NCBI RefSeq assembly: GCF_009914725.1
Contig: NZ_JAAAWJ010000017.1
Span: 1-39,506 of the forward strand
Length of the DNA stretch: 39,506 nucleotides
DNA from: Methanogenium sp. MK-MG
GTDB taxonomy: Archaea > Halobacteriota > Methanomicrobia > Methanomicrobiales > Methanomicrobiaceae
Direction of reading: 5' to 3'
Under the pieces are notes generated by a model, which saw only the letters and a list, made by a program, of their open reading frames with translations, had not been told where the DNA came from and did not search any database. The position numbers were made by a program, and so were the translations under genes. This document shows, piece by piece, positions 16,194-23,470 of this stretch (the first letter of the stretch is position 1; each line of letters begins with the position of its first letter).

Positions 16194-16954
16194 CTCTCTC
16201 CTCTGTTTTGTTCCTGTACAGCGTTCCACCAGTGATTGCGTTCAATAGCAACCCAGTAGCGGCGCAGGTCTGCTTCTGCTTGCTGGTATGCAGGATAGTA
16301 CGCGGCAACCTCAGACCAGAATGCAGGTGAATGGTTCAGTTCTTTACGGTGTGCAAGTTCATGCACTACCACATAATCTCTCAGATGTGCCGGCAGGGCA
16401 TATAGCTTGAGGTTCATATTGAGGTTTCCGGCAGATGAGCAGCTGCCCCAGCGGGTTTTTTGCATCCGTATGCTGCAGCGGCCGAAAGAGACTCTCATCT
16501 CATCTGCCCGGAGAGTGACGGATTTGGTGATGAGTGCCCGGAAATCCGCGGTCAGATGCTGTCTGAGGGTCAGGGGGTCTGGTGCCGTGATCACCTGAAG
16601 GTCATGGTCGGTGTGGCAGTGGTCCCCCTCGTGGACTGCGTAACCGGTGCCAAGGAGAAGTATCTGGTCCGCTGCTGTAGTGCTGCACCCTGCGGCCATC
16701 CGGTTCATTTCCGCCTGGCGGGCGCGAATCCAGTCCGTTTTTTCTGCAATGAAGCGTGCGGCGTCAAACCCCTGTGGTGCGGTTATCCGGACGGTTCCGT
16801 CCGGCATCACCCGCATCCGGGCATTGCGAACAGGTTTCCGGGTGATGATCACGCGGTATTCATCTGCGGCATTATTCACGAGAGTAGGTTGTTTGCCCGG
16901 AAGCGTAATCAAAGGTAATGGTTTATGGTCGGGCTCTAGACAAGTTTTAGACAA
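16190..16954 (-). CDS. YgjP-like (DUF45) zinc metallopeptidase-domain protein
   Basis: Up to 254 aa. HELAHRKELNHSPAFW (about 198-213) is the HExxH zinc motif with the third ligand region of the YgjP/SprT-like fold, and TRWGSCSSAG precedes it as usual. The start is uncertain. The only candidates are TTG 16954, which lies inside the 11-bp tandem repeat, TTG 16909 and GTG 16876; an in-frame stop is encoded in the repeat at 16958-16960. A second member of this family occurs in the restriction operon at 32853. Coupled to the downstream membrane-protein gene by ATGA. Confidence 0.8.
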   Translation of the reverse strand: MSKTCLEPDHKPLPLITLPGKQPTLVNNAADEYRVIITRKPVRNARMRVMPDGTVRITAPQGFDAARFIAEKTDWIRARQAEMNRMAAGCSTTAADQILLLGTGYAVHEGDHCHTDHDLQVITAPDPLTLRQHLTADFRALITKSVTLRADEMRVSFGRCSIRMQKTRWGSCSSAGNLNMNLKLYALPAHLRDYVVVHELAHRKELNHSPAFWSEVAAYYPAYQQAEADLRRYWVAIERNHWWNAVQEQNRGER

Positions 16955-17072
16955 GTTTTAGACAAGTTTTAGACAAGTTTTACACAAGAATTTACACAAG
17001 AATTTACACAAGAATTTACACAAGAATTTACACAAGAATTTACACAAGAATTTACACAAGAATTTACACAAG
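16938..17072. repeat. Compound tandem repeat: four 11-bp units then seven and a half 12-bp units
   Basis: AGACAAGTTTT is repeated four times without error at 16938-16981. It is immediately followed by ACACAAGAATTT seven times without error (16982-17065) and a partial eighth copy (17066-17072). The two unit types share the core AnACAAG but have different lengths. The block abuts the 5' end of the YgjP-like gene. There are no spacers, so it is not a CRISPR. The remaining non-coding part, 17073-17215, shows only an oligo-T tract on the minus strand that may terminate the next gene. Confidence 0.97.
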
Positions 17073-17215
17073 TTCTCCATTGTTTTTGACTAGACACGGG
17101 TCAATGAAAAACAACATCCAAAGATATCGATGGTATCCCAAATCTCCCAAAACAGAAACAAAAACAGGGGGTGGAGATGATGTCCCTGTTTCCGGCATCT
17201 GCCGGGTCGTTCAGT

Positions 17216-17719
17216 TCAGCCGAGCGCAGGCTTCGCGTCGGCCCAGGTCTCAACCGCTGCACAGATGGCATCGTCCGTATACGAGGAGACGCGTATCCTG
17301 TCGCGGGAGAGGGTGACGTAGTAGATTTCGCTGTTCGCGTCGTGGCACTTCAGTTTGCAGGAGAAGCTGTCCTTCCCGGTGTCGCGGGACTGGGTTCCGC
17401 CGATGGCGGTGGCAAGCGTGTCGTCGTCCATGACGTGGCTGGCCGCGGTGCCGAAGGCGGCAACGGACGCGACCTGCATGGAGACGTCGCCGATGGTGTC
17501 CGCCTCAAGGTTTTCGTAGACGATCTTCGCGTCGTAGCGTTCCTGGGAACGGGTAACGGGATCGATTGGTACACCCTTCTCGGTGTAGGAGGTACAGCCG
17601 AAGGGGTTGGTGTCGATGATATCCTGCACGAGGGCATTGAAGGCAGTGATATCGGCGATGGGGATGGTGAGGTCCCGCACCGCACTCTTGGTGTTGGTGG
17701 TCTGGATAAAGTCAGCCAT
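17216..17719 (-). CDS. Unknown 167-aa protein in the accessory region
   Basis: The start ATG at 17719 is chosen because AGGAG lies 9 nt upstream; the frame is open to 17767. Residues begin MADFIQTTNTKSAVRDLTIP, then alternating predicted strands and short helices, and a FSCKLKCHDANSEIYYVTLS strand pair near the C-terminus. No signal peptide, membrane helix or catalytic motif is visible. The beta-rich, monomer-like layout and the neighbouring XhlA-like gene suggest a structural protein of an integrated element, but this is a guess. Codon use is more GC-rich than in the flanking tandem repeat. Confidence 0.65.
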   Translation of the reverse strand: MADFIQTTNTKSAVRDLTIPIADITAFNALVQDIIDTNPFGCTSYTEKGVPIDPVTRSQERYDAKIVYENLEADTIGDVSMQVASVAAFGTAASHVMDDDTLATAIGGTQSRDTGKDSFSCKLKCHDANSEIYYVTLSRDRIRVSSYTDDAICAAVETWADAKPALG

Positions 17720-17770
17720 TTTTTGGCACTCCTGCCAGCCGGTTCCCGGGGTTCGACTGACATACAATAC

Positions 17771-17787
17771 TATTACTTTGAGTAATA
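17771..17787. promoter_or_regulatory. Inverted repeat TATTACT-TTG-AGTAATA upstream of the 167-aa gene
   Basis: Perfect 7-bp arms with a 3-nt centre, about 50-70 nt upstream of the minus-strand start at 17719 and overlapping a TATA-like sequence. A near copy lies upstream of the gene at 34955-35434. Confidence 0.45.
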
Positions 17788-17867
17788 TTAACCTGTCTTA
17801 ACATCGGACCTCATGCAGAAAAGATCCGGCAGTGTGACAGAAAAATGAGGATGATCTGAGGGGGAAA

Positions 17868-18081
17868 ATGAACGGGGCGCACCGGCAAAACCGTCTGGCC
17901 CTCATACGATATCCGGTGCCGCAACGGGGACGAACATTCTGTACAGCGGATCTAAGCTCCGGTTCGTTGTTCCCTGCATGAGGAGTGATCGAGAATGTCT
18001 GAAAGAAAATGGGGGAGGGCACACACGGGTGCCTTACCCCTTCACGGATGGAAAATGTCATCGGCCCGGTTATTACCATAG
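17868..18081 (+). other. Two possible micro-ORFs with good ribosome-binding sites
   Basis: ATG 17868 (37 codons to the stop at 17981) follows GAGGGGG by 3 nt. ATG 17995 (28 codons to the stop at 18081) follows GGAG by 9 nt. Both precede the coiled-coil gene at 18146 on the same strand. Neither peptide resembles anything known, and the second is rich in Trp/Arg/Gly. Otherwise 17788-18145 holds no recognised gene. Confidence 0.2.
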
Positions 18082-18145
18082 GTAATGGTTATCCCCTTTG
18101 CCAGCAGAGTCTGTGCAGGGAAAAATACCGGGAAGGGAAGAGAAA

Positions 18146-18385
18146 ATGAAGGATGACCTGAACACGAAAATCATCGAGACGCACCGCGATGTCAGGTGGA
18201 TCTGCCGGACGCTCGAAGAGATGAAGGAGACGGATGCAGACTTTGAAGATCGCCTCCGGAACCTGGAAGGCTGGCGGGCCGAAAGGGCCGGGGGAGATAA
18301 GCGAACCGGCGGGATTGTCGCGGGCGTGAGCGGGGTGGCGGGAGCACTCGCGGCGTGGCTGGTGCAGTGGCTGGGGGTGGGATGA
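18146..18385 (+). CDS. Coiled-coil plus transmembrane small protein, XhlA/holin-accessory-like
   Basis: 79 aa; ATG 18146 follows GAAGGGAAGAG closely. The first 50 residues are a charged amphipathic helix with heptad-like spacing (ETHRDVRWICRTLEEMKE, DFEDRLRNLEGWRAE). A Gly-rich hydrophobic helix follows (GGIVAGVSGVAGALAAWLVQWLG). This arrangement is that of phage haemolysin XhlA and of small proteins encoded beside archaeal tailed-virus lysis or tail genes. It suggests a proviral remnant, but no other certain viral gene is present. Confidence 0.6.
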   Translation: MKDDLNTKIIETHRDVRWICRTLEEMKETDADFEDRLRNLEGWRAERAGGDKRTGGIVAGVSGVAGALAAWLVQWLGVG

Positions 18386-18490
18386 TGTGACTGGACGTAA
18401 GATTGGTAGCGGACCGGGAATTTAATAAACTAAATATTCAAATTCTCTTTTTTCTTTAAACCTCAGAGCGATCACCAGGAAGATTGCGGA

Positions 18491-18802
18491 ATGGCCGGTC
18501 TCATCCTCACTCCCGGAACACTTGAAAATCTTGTTAATTATGCAACATATCTTCCGAATTCCTATGAACGGGCAGCATGGATGCTTCATGGAATTGCAAC
18601 ACGTCATCCGTTTTATCAGGGAAATAAGAGAACCGCATTTGCCGTAGCTGAGATGATTCTGATGCTGAGTCCTGAAAAAAGGATGATCACCGCTGAAGAT
18701 GATGCAATTTACCGATTTGTAATGGGGATTGCACAGAATTCGTATTCGATAGAAGACGTAGAAGACTGGCTCGTACAAAATAGTGGGAATATGGATGGAT
18801 AG
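18491..18802 (+). CDS. doc: Doc/Fic-family protein, N-terminally shortened
   Basis: 103 aa. The Fic motif is HPFYQGNKRTAF (about residues 36-47), with Gln where Mg-coordinating Asp/Glu is common. Doc proteins phosphorylate or AMPylate targets such as EF-Tu and are normally paired with a Phd antitoxin. The frame upstream of the ATG stays open to a stop at 18431 and reads SDHQEDCGM, which fits the conserved Doc N-terminal loop. The annotated ATG therefore probably lies inside the original gene and about 20-25 residues are lost. No antitoxin gene is seen. The stop codon abuts the stop of the gene on the other strand with no gap. Confidence 0.65.
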   Translation: MAGLILTPGTLENLVNYATYLPNSYERAAWMLHGIATRHPFYQGNKRTAFAVAEMILMLSPEKRMITAEDDAIYRFVMGIAQNSYSIEDVEDWLVQNSGNMDG

Positions 18803-19042
18803 TTAGTCAGATGCCAGACGGTTATAGGCCTGCCTGTGCTTATTCATTGAAAGTTCCATGGCTGCTTTTTCAATTGCTGACAGACCTTCCTGTTCTTCTG
18901 ACTTCATATCATCATCAACCTGAATTGGTGAAACGGGGTTTCCAATCGTAAATGATCCCGTGGGTCCGACCGTCCCTGAGTTTTCGGAGAGGGGTGCCGA
19001 ACTGTCTGAAGTGTTGGAACGGTATGGGCCAGGTGATTTCAT
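18803..19042 (-). CDS. Short hydrophilic protein, unknown
   Basis: 79 aa from ATG 19042, with GAGGAGG 5 nt upstream. Longer in-frame starts exist at 19045, 19090 (AAGGAGG 2 nt upstream) and 19105. The sequence is Ser/Pro/Gly-rich at the N-terminus, then a charged helical tail (EEQEGLSAIEKAAMELSMNK). No family is recognised. It is the last of three short minus-strand genes (19771, 19393, here), and its longest version overlaps the preceding stop codon by 8 nt. Confidence 0.5.
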   Translation of the reverse strand: MKSPGPYRSNTSDSSAPLSENSGTVGPTGSFTIGNPVSPIQVDDDMKSEEQEGLSAIEKAAMELSMNKHRQAYNRLASD

Positions 19043-19097
19043 CATCCCCTCCTCTTTATCTGAATCAATCACTCGTGAACACACGTTCATACCCTCC

Positions 19098-19393
19098 TTA
19101 TTCATTTACGATAGCTTTCCAGCCTTGAGGAATAGGAGTTACGTTTATATTAATGTTCAGATCAGGCATGCTGCGCACTCCACTGATCTGAAGAACCGAG
19201 CGGTATTCACTTCGGATACGACGACTCTCCAAAGTTGCCTGGAACATCTCATATTTTACAGGAGGAAGGGATACAATTTTTACCTGCTGAAGGTGTTGCT
19301 GGCAGATTTGGGTTAGCAGTTGGGGGGAAGATTCGCGGGCACTTCGAGTTGTTGAACAGGAGCAGGATGCTTAGACAGGGAAGAATCATCCAT
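19098..19393 (-). pseudogene. Short gene with a 1-nt frameshift in a G6/C6 tract
   Basis: ATG 19393 follows GGAG by 6 nt. The first frame encodes MDDSSLSKHPAPVQQLEVP... and stops after a run of six C (19322-19327 on the plus strand). One additional C would join it smoothly to LTQICQQHLQQVKIVSLPP..., which runs to the stop at 19098 and ends PIPQGWKAIVNE. The span is 296 nt, one short of a multiple of three, and would restore a 98-aa protein. It could be a real mutation, a sequencing error or a -1 ribosomal slip on C-CCC-CCA. The family is unknown. Confidence 0.6.
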
Positions 19394-19438
19394 CACAATC
19401 TCCGGACCCGTTTGGCCCGGCAAAAAGAAAGAAATCTC

Positions 19439-19771
19439 TCATCGGTCAGGTGCAGCGTGAGTTTTCGTATACGTCCGCCGGGCAGCCTTCATCAAAATTT
19501 TGTCTGTATCTTTAAATGAGGGAATATACCCGGTTTCACTCCACTTTGTTCCGTTTAAGATAATTTGACTTCCGGGGGACATTCTGGCAGAAATTACCTG
19601 TTTTTCGGATTCTCTAATAGGAATACACGTCAACGGTTTTTTGGTTCCCCGGATTCCGGCAGGGAGGTATTGGCTGTCTGACTCCTGAACGTCAACAGAG
19701 GCATTGAAATGAGTCTCTTTTTTATCCTCTTGCCCTGGGAATTTCTTTCCGGGTGATGGTGTGTCACTCAT
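19439..19771 (-). CDS. Short basic protein, unknown
   Basis: 110 aa. It is hydrophilic with a Lys-rich N-terminus (SDTPSPGKKFPGQEDKKE), a central strand-rich part (KQVISARMSPGSQIILNGTKW) and a basic end (KAARRTYTKTHAAPDR). AAGGTT lies about 6 nt before the ATG, and GGTTAC occurs twice 17 nt apart in the leader. First gene of a three-gene minus-strand set with the frameshifted and the 79-aa genes. No family is recognised. Confidence 0.55.
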   Translation of the reverse strand: MSDTPSPGKKFPGQEDKKETHFNASVDVQESDSQYLPAGIRGTKKPLTCIPIRESEKQVISARMSPGSQIILNGTKWSETGYIPSFKDTDKILMKAARRTYTKTHAAPDR

Positions 19772-19926
19772 AATTGTAACCTTGTTTAGCAGGTAACCAT
19801 GTTCTTAGATAATATTTATGTCTAATCCGGATTCCCTGTCGGGCCCGGGAATCAGAAAATTCATCCCCTACACTTTCACCCTCCGCCCGCCCTACCACTA
19901 ATAACCACCACTCCAACCCCTCACTC

Positions 19927-21051
19927 ATGCCGCAGCGCTATCTCATGCACAATCAGACTCTCATCCGTGACCATGAAGTCTTTGAATTCAATTATACTCC
20001 TGAAACCATCCATTACCGAGACCTGCAGCTCCGGCAGCTCGCGGGAGCCCTCAGCCCCGCCCTGCGAGGGGCATGCCCCTGCAACACCAACCTCCGCGGC
20101 CCGCCGGGGACCGGGAAGACCACCTGCGTCCGGCGAATCTTCAGCGAGCTGGAGGAGACCTCCTCCCGTGTTGTGCCGGTCTTCGTCAACTGTGAGAGTA
20201 TCAATACCGCCTTCCGTGTCTTTGCAACCGTCTTCGGGCAACTCTTCGGACACCAGCCGCCGCTCTCCGGCATTCCCCTCCAGCGGCTCACCGGCCCCAT
20301 CGCAGCGGAACTCATCCGGCGGAAAGCAGTCCTCATCGTCTGCCTGGACGATGCCAACTACCTCGGCCACAACGGCCAGCTCGACGTGGTGATCCGCTCC
20401 CTTGTGCGGATGTACGAGAACTATCCGGGGGTGAAGGCCGGTGTCGTCACCACCATCAGCGATCATACCTTCTGCCCCCTCACGGTCATCGACCCGGCGG
20501 TGGTCTCCGTCTGGCAGCCCGAAGAAGTCCCCTTCTTCCCCTACAAAAAAGACGAGGTCTCCACCATCCTCCAGGACCGTATCCGCATGGGGCTTTATCC
20601 GGGAGTAATCCCGCCGGGAATACTCGACCGGATCGTCGCCCTCACGATGGAGGGAGGTGACCTCCGGGTCGGCATCGACCTCCTGAAACATGCCGTTCTC
20701 ACTGCCGAACGGGATGCCCGAACCGTCGTCGGGGAACAGGATGTCACCACCGCGTTTGAGACCGTACGCGGCGCCCACCTCAGCCTTCTCATCGAAGGAC
20801 TGAAAGCGGGCCCGGAACAACTGCTCTCCCATATTATCCGGATGAAACAGGAGGAGCGGGCGGCACCCCTCACCTCCCGCACCCTCTATGAGTCATTCAG
20901 GGAGACACGGGATGTCTCCTATACCGCCTTTCATGCCTGGCTTCGGAGGCTCTCCGACCTCCGGCTTATTGATCTGCACCGGCGGGCCGCAAAAGGGAAT
21001 GCCCACGAGATTGAACTCCGGTTTGACCCCAAATTTGTCAAAGATATTTAA
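19927..21051 (+). CDS. cdc6: Orc1/Cdc6-type replication initiator paralog
   Basis: 374 aa. An AAA+ domain carries Walker A GPPGTGKTT (about 57-65) and Walker B VLIVCLDDANYL, with DD instead of the usual DE. Sensor-1 (GVVTTISDH) and a lid domain (GGDLRVGIDLLKHAV) follow, and a C-terminal winged helix (LTSRTLYESFRE...LIDLH) completes the family architecture. It binds origin DNA and helps load the MCM helicase. The gene is markedly more GC-rich than both flanks. It sits next to accessory genes rather than an obvious origin, so it may be an element-borne initiator. ATG 19945 is an alternative start. Confidence 0.87.
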   Translation: MPQRYLMHNQTLIRDHEVFEFNYTPETIHYRDLQLRQLAGALSPALRGACPCNTNLRGPPGTGKTTCVRRIFSELEETSSRVVPVFVNCESINTAFRVFATVFGQLFGHQPPLSGIPLQRLTGPIAAELIRRKAVLIVCLDDANYLGHNGQLDVVIRSLVRMYENYPGVKAGVVTTISDHTFCPLTVIDPAVVSVWQPEEVPFFPYKKDEVSTILQDRIRMGLYPGVIPPGILDRIVALTMEGGDLRVGIDLLKHAVLTAERDARTVVGEQDVTTAFETVRGAHLSLLIEGLKAGPEQLLSHIIRMKQEERAAPLTSRTLYESFRETRDVSYTAFHAWLRRLSDLRLIDLHRRAAKGNAHEIELRFDPKFVKDI

Positions 21052-21354
21052 TTCAAATTCCTTTTTTGAATACAATAAATTATTCTGAGTTTCACAAAAG
21101 AAGAGCGCCATCGCTCATGTAAACAAACCTATTAAATATCAAGCAGCCTGATATATTATTGTCGAGCCTACTTAGTAAAAATTGAGTAACCGACCTCGAC
21201 ACTGAATTGTCGAGAACCCACCGGGAAAGATAGGAACACAGTCACACAACTTGACAAAGTATACTCTGTTTCTGTGAATATCAATTTTTCCAAAGGGGAC
21301 GCATAGCCTATCGATTAGTGAAAAAGCAGTTCAACTGCCAATACCCGAGGAAAC
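21052..21354 (+). promoter_or_regulatory. Control region of the restriction operon with TGTCGAG repeats
   Basis: No gene is recognised. TTGTCGAG occurs at 21159-21166 and again in the inverted repeat CTCGACA-CTGAAT-TGTCGAG (21195-21214). A TATA-like AAAGTATAC is near 21257, and GCAGTTCAACTGC forms a small palindrome near the start. GAGGAAAC directly precedes ATG 21355. The arrangement fits an operator-promoter for the long operon. TTCCAAAGGGG near 21290 faintly recalls origin-recognition boxes but is not convincing. Confidence 0.45.
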
Positions 21355-21966
21355 ATGAATAAAAAAACAACCAACGGGATGGAATTACACCAAATCAAGA
21401 GTCTGGTGAAGAAGAAAATTACCGGCCTCTCCTCCTACAATCTGAATCCAAAAGATTGTGACGCAGAGGCCTGCATCATGCGGTTAGTCAATATCAGCGA
21501 TCTCTCTGAGGGCGTAGTGGATCATACCACAATTAAAGAGATGAGCGTCAGAGCAACGAAAAAGACCGAAGAGAACCGCATCAGGACGGGGGATGTGCTG
21601 GTCACCCTGAGAGGAACCGCCCTCCGTGCAGCACTGGTAGATGAAAAATCCAGCGGTGCGGTCATCTCATCGAATATTGTTGCACTTCGCTTCACTGAAG
21701 ATATCCTGCCGGACGTTGTTGTTGCATGGTTTAACAGTCTTCGTGGCCAGCAGGCATTGAATGCACTCTCTGGCGGGAGTACAATCCAGGGCATGAAAAT
21801 TTCTGAAATGATGGAAATCAGGATTCCGGTTCCGCCATTAGAAATCCAGCGCGATATTGTGGAATTTTATGCAACCGTTCAGGAACGACGATTGCTCCTA
21901 AAACGCGAAGAAAAACTGCTCAACTCTGTCGAACGAATATACCTACAAAATAAAATGGAGATTTAA
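21355..21966 (+). CDS. Half-size type I HsdS-like specificity protein (single TRD)
   Basis: 203 aa with one target-recognition domain: the NISDLSEGVVD / RIRTGDVLVTLRGTALRAALV / GGSTIQGMKISEMMEIRIPVPPLEIQ pattern ends in a coiled-coil conserved region (RRLLLKREEKLLNSVERIY). Normal HsdS has two TRDs and about 400 residues, so this protein would need to dimerise or pair with the full HsdS. Its TRD is unrelated to those at 27528-28883. It is the first gene of the restriction operon, and hsdM starts 1 nt after its stop codon. Confidence 0.8.
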   Translation: MNKKTTNGMELHQIKSLVKKKITGLSSYNLNPKDCDAEACIMRLVNISDLSEGVVDHTTIKEMSVRATKKTEENRIRTGDVLVTLRGTALRAALVDEKSSGAVISSNIVALRFTEDILPDVVVAWFNSLRGQQALNALSGGSTIQGMKISEMMEIRIPVPPLEIQRDIVEFYATVQERRLLLKREEKLLNSVERIYLQNKMEI

Positions 21967-21967
21967 A

Positions 21968-23470
21968 ATGACAAAATTTACTTTTGAAATAATGAAGACG
22001 AAAGTCTGGGAAGCTGCTGATATTCTCCGTGGCTCCATAGATTCAGCGGATTACAAGAATTATATCCTCGGAATGTTCTTTTTACGCCGTCTCTCGGACG
22101 TCTTCGAAGAAGAAGCGGGAAAAATAGAACAGGAAACAGGCGACCATGATCTTGCCTGGAATGACCCGGACGAACACGAATTTTTCATCCCGGAAAAGGC
22201 CCGCTGGAAGAACATTCAGAGCCTTACCGAGAACATCGGAGAGGAGCTAAACAAAGCAACTCAGGAGATTGAAGTACACAATGACCTGATGGAAGGGGTC
22301 CTTGGGAGCATTGATTTTAATTCCAACAAACTTGGCGAAGTGAAACAGAGGGATACGACACTATCCGCACTCATCCAGCATTTTTCAACAATTTCCATGA
22401 GAAATGCGGATCTTGAACGCCTCGATATGCTTGGAGATGTCTATATGTATCTCATCGAGAAGTTTGCGGATGATTCCGGGAAAAAGGGTGGAGAGTTCTA
22501 TACGCCGCACCAGGTGGTAAAACTCCTCACCTGTATTCTCGACCCAAAGGAAGGAATGCGGATTCACGATCCCTGTTGTGGGTCCGGCGGCATGATCATC
22601 CAGTGTGCCGAGTATGTTAAAGAGAACGGTGGCGACCCAAAGGATTTGACACTCACAGGGCAGGAGAAGAATTACGGAACGTGGGGCATCTGCAAGATGA
22701 ACATGCTGCTGCACGGATACCTTGATGCTGATATCCGCAGCGGCGATACCATCCGTGACCCGCTGTTCTACAATGATGACAAACACCTCATGCAGTTCGA
22801 CGGGGTGATCTCAAATCCACCGTTCTCACTTGATAGATGGGGGCATGATGTAGCATCAAACGACCAGTTCGGTCGTTTTGGATATGGTGTGCCACCAAAG
22901 TCACGGGGTGATTTCGCCTTTGTGCTGCACATGATCAATGTGCTCAACGAGAGGGGCCAGCTTGCGGTCGTTGTCCCGCACGGCGTTCTTTTCCGTGGTG
23001 CTGCAGAAGGGAAAATCCGGACAGGAATTTTGCAGGACGACCTGGTGGAAGCGGTCATCGGTCTTGCGCCGAATCTCTTCTATGGAACAGGCATTCCAGC
23101 GGCTGTGCTGGTTGTCAACCGGGATAAACCAGCCGAACGGAAAGGAAAAGTCCTCTTCATCGAGGCATCAGGTGAATTCAGGAACGGTAAGAACCAGAAC
23201 TCCCTCACCGACAACAACCTGACAAAGATTGTGAAGGCATACCGGGAATTTGAGGACGGGGAAAAATTCTGCCGTGTCGTCTCCATGGATGAAATCGAGG
23301 AGAATGAATACAACCTGAATATCACCCGGTATGTGGACACAACACCAGACGAGGAGCCTGTCGATGTCGAAGCTGTTGTGCAGGAACTCAACGAACTGCG
23401 TGCACGCCGGGCCGAGGTTGAGGGAAAACTCGATGGCTTCCTTGAGCAGTTGGGATATGTGGTTAAATGA
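21968..23470 (+). CDS. hsdM: Type I restriction-modification methyltransferase HsdM
   Basis: 500 aa, the standard length. The N-terminal HsdM_N helical domain (DSADYKNYILGMFFLRRLSD) is followed by the SAM motif I DPCCGSGGM (about 201-209) and the catalytic motif IV NPPF (about 283-286), typical of N6-adenine methyltransferases. It modifies host DNA with HsdS and is also part of the HsdR-containing restriction complex. GGAG precedes the ATG, and its TGA overlaps the ATG of the Abi_C-like gene. Confidence 0.96.
   Translation: MTKFTFEIMKTKVWEAADILRGSIDSADYKNYILGMFFLRRLSDVFEEEAGKIEQETGDHDLAWNDPDEHEFFIPEKARWKNIQSLTENIGEELNKATQEIEVHNDLMEGVLGSIDFNSNKLGEVKQRDTTLSALIQHFSTISMRNADLERLDMLGDVYMYLIEKFADDSGKKGGEFYTPHQVVKLLTCILDPKEGMRIHDPCCGSGGMIIQCAEYVKENGGDPKDLTLTGQEKNYGTWGICKMNMLLHGYLDADIRSGDTIRDPLFYNDDKHLMQFDGVISNPPFSLDRWGHDVASNDQFGRFGYGVPPKSRGDFAFVLHMINVLNERGQLAVVVPHGVLFRGAAEGKIRTGILQDDLVEAVIGLAPNLFYGTGIPAAVLVVNRDKPAERKGKVLFIEASGEFRNGKNQNSLTDNNLTKIVKAYREFEDGEKFCRVVSMDEIEENEYNLNITRYVDTTPDEEPVDVEAVVQELNELRARRAEVEGKLDGFLEQLGYVVK

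Noticed and set aside
16938-17072. CRISPR array
   Set aside because: The 11-12 bp units follow one another with no spacers, and no cas gene is present.
17171-17785. Plus-strand open frame of 204 codons over the 167-aa gene
   Set aside because: Gly/Val/Asp-rich antisense translation; the minus-strand frame has a proper ribosome-binding site and balanced composition.
19921-20832. Long minus-strand open frame (303 codons)
   Set aside because: It is the antisense of the GC-rich Orc1/Cdc6 gene; its residues are Asp/Glu/Gly-biased with no domain.
21285-21300. Origin-recognition-box-like TTTCCAAAGGGG near the Cdc6 gene
   Set aside because: Only a partial resemblance and a single copy; no duplex-unwinding element around it.
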